A DNA stretch of 23,141 nt from a virus: the IMG/VR virus record IMGVR_UViG_3300014838_001986, positions 1-23,141 of that record, one strand, 5' to 3'. Each line of letters begins with the position of its first letter. Positions within the stretch are counted from its first letter, which is position 1. This document shows, in pieces, positions 1 to 6,537 of the stretch. A program made the translations under genes and the position numbers. The notes under the pieces were generated by a model that searched no databases, was not told the origin of the DNA, and saw only the letters and a list, made by a program, of their open reading frames with translations.

Positions 1-870
1 GTGAATAATATTGGTCATCGCGTGCGCGCCTTGCGAGAGAGACTTGGGATCACCCAAGCCGAACTCGCTCCGCGTATTGGCTTCGTGCGCAACTACATAT
101 CGCTGGTTGAGAATGGCCGCGAGCCATCGCACCGCTTCATCCGATCCCTTGAGTTGCTCGAGCAGGCACCTTTGCCAAATATTGAACACGCGTCAATCGT
201 CCGGGAAGAGCCGTTTGCATCGACGCCCCGGGGGCAGATCAAGGCGCGCCGGAAGGAACTGGGCCTGAGCCTCGATGATCTGGCCAGACTCACGGGTTAC
301 CAGAAAAGCACCATTCGCAACGTCGAAGAGGGTCACACCCGGCCCAGTGAAAAGCTGCTGAAACTCCTTTCAAAGCATCTCGATTTGCCGCTCGATGAAC
401 TCATGGGCGGCTCCGATTACCCGCATCTCACCGGCAGCGGAAGGACTAATGGCGCGGAGGCCAATATCATTACCGAGCCGGGCGTAACAGCGCGCACCAT
501 TCCCCTTCTCTCCTGGGCGCAAGCCGGCACTACTCAGGCGTGGGATGACGTTTATGAGCATGAAGGATTCGTCGGCTTCAATGTAAGGGACCCGAGAGCC
601 GTGGCTATCCAGATTCGCGGCGATAGCATGGAGCCGCAATATCCGCAGGGGACGATTGCGATTGTTTACCCGAGTTGGGAGGCGAAGAGCGGCGACCTGG
701 TAATTGCGCGGCTCAATGACGGAACCGTCATGTTCAAGCGTCTCCACGTCGATGGAGAGAATTATACGTTCATTTCGCTGAATCCTATTTATCCACCGCG
801 AACGGTGGAAAAATCGATGATCGAGAAGGTCATGCCGGTCGGCGGCACCTTTCAAAATCACTTTCAATAA
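1..870 (+). CDS. Phage repressor: two XRE HTH domains plus S24 peptidase
   Basis: Probable CI-type lysogeny repressor of 289 residues. Two helix-turn-helix segments are visible: residues 5-57 (ITQAELAPRIGFVRNYIS) and 76-137 (LSLDDLARLTGYQKSTIR). A LexA/CI-like S24 domain follows (about 165-285) with the Ser nucleophile in GDSMEP (Ser209), the Lys partner in VMFKRL (Lys246) and an Ala-Gly at 175-176 (WAQAGT) where self-cleavage would be expected. Known S24 repressors dimerise on operators and cleave themselves after DNA damage through RecA; that role is inferred here. Two HTH domains in one chain are unusual, since most CI proteins have one. The start is GTG at the first base, so an upstream start cannot be excluded. 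It probably controls the downstream late genes or an operator in the 871-1120 gap. Confidence 0.88.
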   Translation: MNNIGHRVRALRERLGITQAELAPRIGFVRNYISLVENGREPSHRFIRSLELLEQAPLPNIEHASIVREEPFASTPRGQIKARRKELGLSLDDLARLTGYQKSTIRNVEEGHTRPSEKLLKLLSKHLDLPLDELMGGSDYPHLTGSGRTNGAEANIITEPGVTARTIPLLSWAQAGTTQAWDDVYEHEGFVGFNVRDPRAVAIQIRGDSMEPQYPQGTIAIVYPSWEAKSGDLVIARLNDGTVMFKRLHVDGENYTFISLNPIYPPRTVEKSMIEKVMPVGGTFQNHFQ

Positions 871-1120
871 GGCGCCGGGCCGTCCGAAAATCCTCCCGGA
901 GTTATTTTCCGGAGGTGATATTGCGGATCAGCTTTCAGGGTCAAAAGGCGATTTTGGAACCCCCTGTTTCAGGCAAAACATCGACGTTTTTTTGTTCTGA
1001 AAAAATATAGTTACAAGCCTATTGACAACTGGGTGCGCGCATCGACTGCAAGAGGCCTGGAAATGTCAATAGAAAAGAAATAATTCACAGGGCATCATCC
1101 AATTCAGCCAGGATGGACTT
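871..1120. promoter_or_regulatory. Intergenic regulatory gap with inverted repeats
   Basis: This is the longest non-coding stretch of the window. An imperfect stem pairs 883-891 (TCCGAAAAT) with 904-913 (ATTTTCCGGA), with one bulged base and no T-run after it; it could end repressor transcription. An AT-rich patch (987-1011, TATAGT at 1006-1011) could hold a promoter, and a perfect -35-like TTGACA lies at 1022-1027 but lacks a good -10 at 17 bp. The seven bases ATTGACA (1021-1027) recur inverted as TGTCAAT (1064-1070), a possible operator. No gene was recognised here. Confidence 0.4.
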
Positions 1121-1603
1121 ATGAAACAGCCCATCTTTCGCGGCCTTTGTTCAATCAATCGGGTGTGTCCCAGCCATCCGCTTAAAGGCGCCCTTTCACT
1201 TATCGCAATCGGCGCGCTTGCCTTTCTCCAACCGGCTTGCAGCACCCTTAGTGGATCACAACGCGGGGCGCTCCTGGTAGGCGCCGAATCGCTGGCGAAT
1301 ATCGCGGGCACCGCAGCCGCCACTTACTACGGTGGGCCCGGCGCGGGCCAGCTCGCAAGCGCCGGATTGAGCGCATTGGGCAGTGTGCTGCAGGGCTATG
1401 TTGGCGCCACCGTACCGACATCGGTGGTGGAAGCCACACCGGGCGTGGCAAATGTGGGTGAAGCCGTGGCCGCGGTAATCGCTCCAAATCACGCGGTCAA
1501 CCAGACCGACGTGAATCTCGTAAACCAGGCGGCAGCCATTGCGGCGGAGCTGAACATTCTGGCGCCAGCCACGACGGGCACGGCGGTTACGGGCGTGCAG
1601 TAG
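1121..1603 (+). CDS. Small phage lipoprotein of the lysis region
   Basis: A 160-residue protein with a hydrophobic segment at 24-36 and a lipobox-like LQPAC ending at Cys40, so it is probably exported and lipid-anchored. The N-terminal stretch is long for a lipoprotein signal. The mature part is rich in Ala and Gly (glycine-zipper-like runs around 50-110) with no catalytic motif. AGGA about 8 bases upstream supports the start. Its place directly before a holin and an endolysin suggests a lysis role such as an outer spanin-like factor, but it is longer than usual spanins and I do not recognise the family. It may instead be a superinfection or envelope protein. Confidence 0.65.
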   Translation: MKQPIFRGLCSINRVCPSHPLKGALSLIAIGALAFLQPACSTLSGSQRGALLVGAESLANIAGTAAATYYGGPGAGQLASAGLSALGSVLQGYVGATVPTSVVEATPGVANVGEAVAAVIAPNHAVNQTDVNLVNQAAAIAAELNILAPATTGTAVTGVQ

Positions 1604-1610
1604 GGAGAGG

Positions 1611-1676
1611 TTGATGGATGAGGGTTGATGGATGATCGACCGGAATTTCCATCAACGATCAACGATCAACCAATTA
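1611..1676. repeat. Heptad tract TTGATGG with inverted copy before the holin
   Basis: Heptads run TTGATGG (1611), ATGAGGG (1618), TTGATGG (1625), ATGATCG (1632). After ten bases come CCATCAA (1649), CGATCAA (1656) and CGATCAA (1663). GTTGATGG at 1624-1631 pairs perfectly with CCATCAAC at 1649-1656. The tract fills the gap between two lysis genes and ends about 20 bases before the holin ATG. Confidence 0.85.
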
Positions 1677-1688
1677 CCGAAAAATCCT

Positions 1689-1946
1689 ATGATCAAGAAC
1701 ATCTTATTCGGCTATCTCCGCCACTTGCTTACCGCCGCGGCTGGGTACCTGCTGGCGCACGGATTGGTGGATCAGGCCGGCGGGCAGATCCTGGCCAGCG
1801 CCGGGCTGGCGATTGCCGGTGTGGCATGGAGCACTGGTCAGAAGCTGGCATCCAGCTACGAGCTGAAGCTGGCCCGGAAGGCGATGCCGCCCGGCGTCCT
1901 TCCACCTCCATGCATCGGCCCTGCACCACAAAACGATCGTCCGTGA
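1689..1946 (+). CDS. Holin-like small membrane protein (Pam3-gp28 type)
   Basis: An 85-residue protein with two hydrophobic segments (about 8-23 and 31-46) joined by a short GLVDQAGG turn, followed by WSTGQKLA and a basic tail. This layout, including the RHLLTAAAGYLLAHGLVD style of the first helix, fits the small phage holins typified by Pam3 gp28. Holins pierce the inner membrane at a set time and release or activate the endolysin. An in-frame ATG at 1632 would add 19 residues encoded by the heptad repeat, so 1689 is preferred. No Shine-Dalgarno is visible. The endolysin starts 22 bases downstream. Confidence 0.68.
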   Translation: MIKNILFGYLRHLLTAAAGYLLAHGLVDQAGGQILASAGLAIAGVAWSTGQKLASSYELKLARKAMPPGVLPPPCIGPAPQNDRP

Positions 1947-1968
1947 ATGCCGCGGTCCCGGAAATAAT

Positions 1969-2511
1969 ATGAACAATAATTTTCAGAATTCCCTCGGGTT
2001 TGTGCTTCGCCATGAGTGTGTTTATGCGCCGGGGCACGACGATGATCCCGCCTTTGTCGTTTGTGAAAATGTCCCCGGGGACAGTGGGGGATGTACAAAA
2101 TATGGAATCGACGAGGCGAGCCATCCCGGGATCGATATCCGCAACCTGACGCTCGCGGAGGCGACCACCATTTACCGGGACGGCGAATGGACGCACTGCC
2201 GCTGCGACGGTCTGCCAAAGGGGCTGGACACGGCCATTTTCGATTGCGCGGTCAATAACGGCCTCGTTGTAGCAGGCATTCTCTTGCAGCGGGCCATCAT
2301 TGCCTGCGGATACGGGGTGGTGGTGGATGGGGATATCGGGCTGCAAACGCTCCGGGTTTCAAACCTCATCAACGGCCCGGACCTTATGGCGCGCCTGCTC
2401 CAGCTCCGCCGGCAGCGGTACACCGACATCGTTTTGCATCACCCGGCGGATGCGAAGTTTCTCAAGGGCTGGCTGGCGCGGGTGGACGACCTGGAGCGGT
2501 TCCTTTTCTAA
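1969..2511 (+). CDS. Endolysin, GH108 N-acetylmuramidase-like
   Basis: A 180-residue peptidoglycan hydrolase. The N-terminal half resembles glycoside hydrolase family 108: a catalytic-type Glu in VLRHE (Glu16) and the block DSGGCTKYGID, the usual DPGGxTxYGI motif. Residues about 95-180 resemble the accompanying peptidoglycan-binding part (DGDIGLQTLR, then LRRQRYTDIVLH and FLKGWLARV). GH108 enzymes cut the glycan strand between N-acetylmuramic acid and N-acetylglucosamine. It has no signal peptide, in keeping with release through the upstream holin. Cys replaces the second residue of the usual EGG motif (HEC), and further Cys occur at CEN and GGC. A weak GGA precedes the ATG. Confidence 0.82.
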   Translation: MNNNFQNSLGFVLRHECVYAPGHDDDPAFVVCENVPGDSGGCTKYGIDEASHPGIDIRNLTLAEATTIYRDGEWTHCRCDGLPKGLDTAIFDCAVNNGLVVAGILLQRAIIACGYGVVVDGDIGLQTLRVSNLINGPDLMARLLQLRRQRYTDIVLHHPADAKFLKGWLARVDDLERFLF

Positions 2512-2520
2512 AATAATCAT

Positions 2521-3330
2521 ATGTCTCCTTCTTACTCACACCTATCCGGCATCGAGGCAGTCCCCCGCATGGCTCAGCGAGCCATGGCTACAACGGCTTC
2601 GCCGCAACTCGTTGAATCGCTGCGCCTGGAAGCGGTGACTGTCTGCGTCGGGTTTGACGACCTGCTGGATGTTACCCTGAGGCTGAATCATCCGCACCTG
2701 GATACGCTCATCATTGTCACGTCGCATGATGACCGCGCAACTCAGGCGGTGGCGCAAAAGCACGGGGCTATCTGCGTGCAAACCGACCTCTTTACCAAGA
2801 ACGGCCGCAACTTCAACAAAGGCGCCGCCATCAATGCAGGGTTCAACCGCTTCCAATATCACGGCTGGCGCCTGCATCTGGATGCGGACATCGCCCTGCC
2901 GGATAACTTCCGGCGGATTCTCTTCAATCATACCGCGCTCGACCGCGATTGCATCTACGGCGCGGACCGCGTGGACGTAATCGGAAGGGACGCCGTCGCT
3001 TTCATCAAGAGCGGCAATAGCCGCCCCCCTCAGCACATGCATGGCTTCCTTGTAAGTCCGCACCCGTCGCATCCCCTCTCCTCCCGCTATGTCGATACCC
3101 TGTGCGGCTATGTGCCGATCGGCTTCTTCCAGCTCTGGCACTGCTCCACGCAGAAGGATTACCCATGGTCCCTGGGAACCGCCGCGCACGACGACGTGAT
3201 GTTTGCCGAGCAATGGCCGGCGCCTTTCCGCCGACACCTGCCCACGGTCATCTGCCGGCATCTTTGCGCCGAGGCGCCGAGCCTGGGCGAGAACTGGGAC
3301 GGGCAGAGGCGTCAGCCTCGGATCGGCTAA
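2521..3330 (+). CDS. GT-A fold glycosyltransferase (family 2-like)
   Basis: A 269-residue soluble protein with the hallmarks of a GT2-like glycosyltransferase: a beta strand and nucleotide-binding region (LDTLIIVTSHDDRAT), NKGAAINAGF around residue 100, and the metal-binding DAD at 121-123 (LHLDADIALP). A late HDD (AAHDDVMFAEQW) could hold the catalytic base. It should move a sugar from a nucleotide-sugar donor; the acceptor is unknown. It lies between the endolysin and the gp25-like gene, where Mu has no such gene, so it is probably a moron that alters the host surface or decorates virion proteins. There is no Shine-Dalgarno before 2521; starts at Met17 or Met22 are possible. Confidence 0.78.
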   Translation: MSPSYSHLSGIEAVPRMAQRAMATTASPQLVESLRLEAVTVCVGFDDLLDVTLRLNHPHLDTLIIVTSHDDRATQAVAQKHGAICVQTDLFTKNGRNFNKGAAINAGFNRFQYHGWRLHLDADIALPDNFRRILFNHTALDRDCIYGADRVDVIGRDAVAFIKSGNSRPPQHMHGFLVSPHPSHPLSSRYVDTLCGYVPIGFFQLWHCSTQKDYPWSLGTAAHDDVMFAEQWPAPFRRHLPTVICRHLCAEAPSLGENWDGQRRQPRIG

Positions 3331-3336
3331 GCTCAA

Positions 3337-3357
3337 GTATGAAGGATGAATTATGAA
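3337..3357. repeat. Three heptads xxATGAA; left arm of inverted repeat
   Basis: GTATGAA (3337), GGATGAA (3344) and TTATGAA (3351) follow without gap right after the glycosyltransferase stop. The 14 bases 3344-3357 recur exactly inverted at 3927-3940, on the other side of the next gene. Confidence 0.85.
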
Positions 3358-3383
3358 ACTCCAGAAGCTCCCTTTTCCCCCTT

Positions 3384-3836
3384 ATGTTAGCTGAAATCAA
3401 TTTGTTGGGAAACGCAGGTCCATTCCTTACGGTAATGGTGGGACTGATAGTCATCTCGGGATGCGTGGGCCTGCTGCTGAGGGTGGCCAATGACGCCAAA
3501 GTCCTCTTTGGACGCCAGCCGCCGCTCGACACCGATGTGCGCAAGATAGAGGCGCGGGTGGCCCGGTTGGAAGTGGTCATGGAGCGCCTTGCCACCAAGG
3601 AGGCCCTGGGCCAGCTCGAACGCGATTTCCGCCAAACGCTGGATGAGAAGTTCCAGGGGCTCGATGCCAAGAGGAGCCGGGATACGAACGATCTGCACAG
3701 GCACGTGGAGGCCACCGCGGGAAACTTTCACAAGAGGCTCAACGATGTATCCGCGGCGCTGGGAGACGAGATCAAGCGCCTGCCGGCGGAAATATTTCAG
3801 ATGATCAAAACCGCAAGCAGCATCGGAAGAGACTGA
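3384..3836 (+). CDS. Membrane-anchored coiled-coil protein, Mu gp25-like
   Basis: A 150-residue protein with one N-terminal transmembrane helix (about 12-34, FLTVMVGLIVISGCVGLLL) followed by a long charged helical region (50-140) with coiled-coil spacing (KIEARVARLEVVMERLATKEALGQLERDF). This layout and the place between lysis and terminase genes match Mu gp25 (DUF2730), which is often suspected to be an inner-membrane spanin-like factor. Lysis involvement is inferred. The gene is bracketed by a perfect 14-bp inverted repeat. No Shine-Dalgarno is visible before the ATG. Confidence 0.68.
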   Translation: MLAEINLLGNAGPFLTVMVGLIVISGCVGLLLRVANDAKVLFGRQPPLDTDVRKIEARVARLEVVMERLATKEALGQLERDFRQTLDEKFQGLDAKRSRDTNDLHRHVEATAGNFHKRLNDVSAALGDEIKRLPAEIFQMIKTASSIGRD

Positions 3837-3843
3837 CGGGCAA

Positions 3844-3878
3844 GTGTGAAGTTAAAAGTTAAAAGTTAAAAGTAAGAA
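3844..3878. repeat. GTTAAAA heptad tract
   Basis: Three perfect GTTAAAA copies (3851, 3858, 3865), flanked by the heptads GTGTGAA (3844) and GTAAGAA (3872). It starts eight bases after a stop codon. The same unit recurs five times at 14668-14702. Confidence 0.9.
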
Positions 3879-3926
3879 AGATAAGACAGCGCGTCAGGGC
3901 CAGAGCGCGAAGCGTTAAATGTCACC

Positions 3927-3940
3927 TTCATAATTCATCC
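3927..3940. repeat. Right arm of 14-bp inverted repeat
   Basis: TTCATAATTCATCC is the exact reverse complement of 3344-3357. It is two heptads long and lies 16 bases before the next start codon. Confidence 0.85.
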
Positions 3941-3956
3941 CCAAGCATTTTTAACA

Positions 3957-4208
3957 ATGAGAGCTATTAATATCCGCCGCGCCATCCTTGATATCCTGGA
4001 GAGAGCGTTACCTTACGCCCTGCCCGAGTCGCAACTAACCGTGGAGTTGAATGGGGCGATCCGTCCGCACGCCGGCAGGGCGGAGCTGGATGAGGAACTC
4101 CTCTTCCTCCAAAGCCGGGCCTACATCGCCACGGTGCCGGACCCGCTGGATGACAGCCTGGTCAAATGGGCAATCACCGAAGCGGGCAAGACAATGCTCC
4201 GTCACTAA
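3957..4208 (+). CDS. Small winged-helix-like phage protein, Mu gp26-like position
   Basis: An 83-residue protein: helix (INIRRAILDILERALP), turn and helix (LPESQLTVELNGAIR), helix (AELDEELLFLQSRAYIA) and a hairpin-like end (TVPDPLDDSLVKWAITEAG). This resembles a winged-helix fold. In Mu-like phages a small protein of this size and place (gp26, sometimes labelled ArsR-like) precedes the small terminase. No function is established here. DNA binding during packaging or regulation would fit. No Shine-Dalgarno is visible. Confidence 0.66.
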   Translation: MRAINIRRAILDILERALPYALPESQLTVELNGAIRPHAGRAELDEELLFLQSRAYIATVPDPLDDSLVKWAITEAGKTMLRH

Positions 4209-4231
4209 CAACCATTCGGAATTAAAGATCA

Positions 4232-5026
4232 ATGACAGGCAACCCACAGAAGAGCCGGAGGTCGAAGCTGGACAAGCTGGCGCCGGAGGCACAGGAGGCG
4301 GCATTTGCGTACTGCGAGAATGTTACGATCACGGAGGGTATCCGCTGGCTCGCGGCCGAGCACCATGTCGAGGTCGGCACCAATACGCTAAGCAGATGGC
4401 TAAAAAGGCAGCGGGCGATTTATTGCGTGAGGCTAAACCAACGCAAGACGCGACCGGATTGCGTGCTGGGGATGCTGAAGGGTGACCAACAGGAGAGGAT
4501 TGAGAAGCATTGCGAGGAAGTGACACTGGAGGAAGGGGTGCGGTGGCTGGCGGAGGAAACGAAGCTTGCGGTGAGCCCCAATGCGCTGGGGACCTGGCTG
4601 AGAAGGAGAAGGAACGAGAAGGAGTATTCCGGGACGCTTGAAGCCATCCAGGATAACAGCGACCGCGCGACGCTTGTGGGGAATGTAGTGGGAGCGGCGG
4701 CAGCACTTACCGAGGCGAATGTTGTAATGCTGGCGCAAGCGGTGTTCGAGGAATTCAACAAGAAGCCGGAGAAGCGGGACGAGAAGAGGCTGACACAATA
4801 TATGAAGCTCGCACTCCATGGGCGTTCCGTGTCGCTGGCGTTCGACCGTTTTCACTTCGATGCGGCAAAGAGGGCGAGCGAATGCGCGGAGGAATTGCAT
4901 GCGATCCATGAGGGGGAAGCGGATGAGAGCGAGAAAATTGAGAAGGTCATCGAGTTGCTGTTTGGCCCGCGTCCCACGAATACAACCTTTCAACCGGAGG
5001 CCGATGAGGCGGCTGCGGAAGCGTAA
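4232..5026 (+). CDS. Terminase small subunit-like, Mu gp27/DUF3486 type
   Basis: A 264-residue protein directly before the large terminase. The N-terminal half holds two copies of the same unit: residues 17-61 (EGIRWLAAEHHVEVGTN then LSRWLKRQR) and 85-128 (EGVRWLAEETKLAVSPN then LGTWLRRRR). Each looks like a helix-turn-helix DNA reader. The rest is helical and acidic at the end. Small terminases bind the packaging site, assemble into rings and load the large subunit. The tandem duplication is clear in the sequence; most Mu gp27-like proteins have one such unit as far as I recall. The stop overlaps the next start by one base. Confidence 0.75.
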   Translation: MTGNPQKSRRSKLDKLAPEAQEAAFAYCENVTITEGIRWLAAEHHVEVGTNTLSRWLKRQRAIYCVRLNQRKTRPDCVLGMLKGDQQERIEKHCEEVTLEEGVRWLAEETKLAVSPNALGTWLRRRRNEKEYSGTLEAIQDNSDRATLVGNVVGAAAALTEANVVMLAQAVFEEFNKKPEKRDEKRLTQYMKLALHGRSVSLAFDRFHFDAAKRASECAEELHAIHEGEADESEKIEKVIELLFGPRPTNTTFQPEADEAAAEA

Positions 5027-6537
5027 TGGTTCTTGACCCATTCTTCATACAACGGATCCCGCGGAACAAGCGCGCCCGGGCGCAAGCCGCGCTGCTCAAG
5101 TTCCGGCGGTATCAAGAACCGATCTTCTGGTGTTCGTACGGGATGCTGATCCTGCATTGGAGCCGCCAGATCGGGAAAAGCTTTGTGCTGGCTGCATGGG
5201 CGGTAATCCGGTTGCTCGAAAATCCGGGCCGGCTGGTGACGGTGCTGAGCAATAGTAAGTCAAACGGCATGGAGTTTGTTTTGAAGGCGGCGCAGGTTTG
5301 CGAGCTGCTGCAAGTGAGCTGCCAGACGGCCGATCTCTCACCGGATAAGCGTGTTGAAAATATGCGAATGGAAATCCGCATCAAGGTGAACCGCAAAATA
5401 GGCCGGATCGTTTTCCTGGCCGCGAATCCCCGCACGGCGCGCGGCTTTTCCGGAGACCTGATCCTGGATGAATTCGCTTTCCATGAGGATAGCGCGGCGA
5501 TCTGGGACGCGGCGGAGCCCATCATCTCCAGCAACCCGGATTACCGTTGCCGCATCGCAAGCACAGGCAATGGCCGCTTCAATATGTTCTATCAAATGGC
5601 GAATGAATCTTCGTCGTATCAGGTATCCCGAATCCGCCGGAGCGAAGCCTACCAGATGGGAATAAAGATCTATGATCCGGCAACGCGGCGGGAACTTACC
5701 CCCGAGGAAGCCCGATCCGCCTCCCTCGACAAAGCGAGTTACGACCAGAACTACGAGTGCGCCTTTAATGACGAGAACATGGCGCTGCTCACTCTCTCCC
5801 TGATCAGCGAATGTGAATACCCACTCGAAGCCGGACCCAATTGGCCAGAGGCCGCGCCCGAATGTTGCATCTGCTCGCAGGATTGGACCCGAGAAGCGAT
5901 TGAACGGCTGCGGGGATGCAAGGGACCGCTCGGAGTCGGCCTGGATGTGGGACGGACCCGCGACATCACCGTAATAACCGCCGGCGAAAAGATCGGCGGC
6001 ATCATCTTCACCCGCGCAATCCTCCGCATCAGCGCGATGCGACTGCCGCAGCAACTGGACCGGCTCCGGCCTCTGCTGGAGATGCCTAACTTTGGCAGGC
6101 TCAGCGGCGATGCCACCGGCCTCGGACTTGGTCTTGTCGAGTTTGCCCAGGAGGAATGCGGCGCCTATCGGGCGGAGGCAGTCCAATTTGGCAGCCGCGA
6201 AAAACGGACTCTCCAGGGCATTCAGCAAGCGGACTCGGCACTGGTGACAGAACTTATGGCGCTCGACTTACTCGAAGCGTTTGAAAACCGCGCCATCCGA
6301 ATCCCGTGCGAGCCAACGCTGCGGGACAGCCTGCGGAAACCCGAGCGCATCACGACCGGCAGCGGGGTACGCATCGCCGCGACACGCGATGGCGCCGGGC
6401 ATGCCGACGAGTTCTGGAGCATGGCGCTCATGGTGCGCGCCTTAAAGGGGGCCAGCACCGTCTTTGCTTACGACGCGACGGACCCGATACCCGGCGAAAG
6501 ACACGCTTCAATGGAAAGAAAGGCACTTACATGGTAA
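5026..6537 (+). CDS. terL: Terminase large subunit, Mu gp28-like
   Basis: DNA packaging motor of 503 residues. The ATPase part shows a Walker A-type SRQIGKS at 46-52 and Walker B LILDE at 145-149, followed by a coupling-type STGNG at 179-183. The C-terminal RNase H-like nuclease shows three acidic positions: Asp307 (GLDVGR), Asp362 (SGDATG) and Asp461 (HADEFW). The protein hydrolyses ATP to drive DNA into the prohead and cuts it to finish filling. Mu-like enzymes package by headful from the inserted genome. The start overlaps the small subunit stop as TAATG, with GGAAG at 5017-5021, indicating coupled translation. Confidence 0.93.
   Translation: MVLDPFFIQRIPRNKRARAQAALLKFRRYQEPIFWCSYGMLILHWSRQIGKSFVLAAWAVIRLLENPGRLVTVLSNSKSNGMEFVLKAAQVCELLQVSCQTADLSPDKRVENMRMEIRIKVNRKIGRIVFLAANPRTARGFSGDLILDEFAFHEDSAAIWDAAEPIISSNPDYRCRIASTGNGRFNMFYQMANESSSYQVSRIRRSEAYQMGIKIYDPATRRELTPEEARSASLDKASYDQNYECAFNDENMALLTLSLISECEYPLEAGPNWPEAAPECCICSQDWTREAIERLRGCKGPLGVGLDVGRTRDITVITAGEKIGGIIFTRAILRISAMRLPQQLDRLRPLLEMPNFGRLSGDATGLGLGLVEFAQEECGAYRAEAVQFGSREKRTLQGIQQADSALVTELMALDLLEAFENRAIRIPCEPTLRDSLRKPERITTGSGVRIAATRDGAGHADEFWSMALMVRALKGASTVFAYDATDPIPGERHASMERKALTW

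Noticed and set aside
883-913. Intrinsic terminator after the repressor
   Set aside because: The stem is imperfect and has no following T-run, so it is only mentioned as part of the regulatory gap.
1632-1688. N-terminal extension of the holin
   Set aside because: It would translate the heptad repeat and shift the first membrane helix inward; ATG 1689 gives a normal holin.
1625-1972. 115-codon plus-strand frame over the holin
   Set aside because: Arg/Gly-rich shadow in another frame with no family pattern.
2542-3336. Minus-strand open frame of 264 codons
   Set aside because: Exact shadow of the glycosyltransferase, which has clear motifs on the plus strand.
5338-6228. Minus-strand open frame of 296 codons
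   Set aside because: Shadow of the large terminase, whose ATPase and nuclease motifs are clear.
6306-6530. 75-codon extension of the portal
   Set aside because: It overlaps the end of the terminase nuclease and looks like an out-of-frame reading; a good ribosome binding site precedes 6531.
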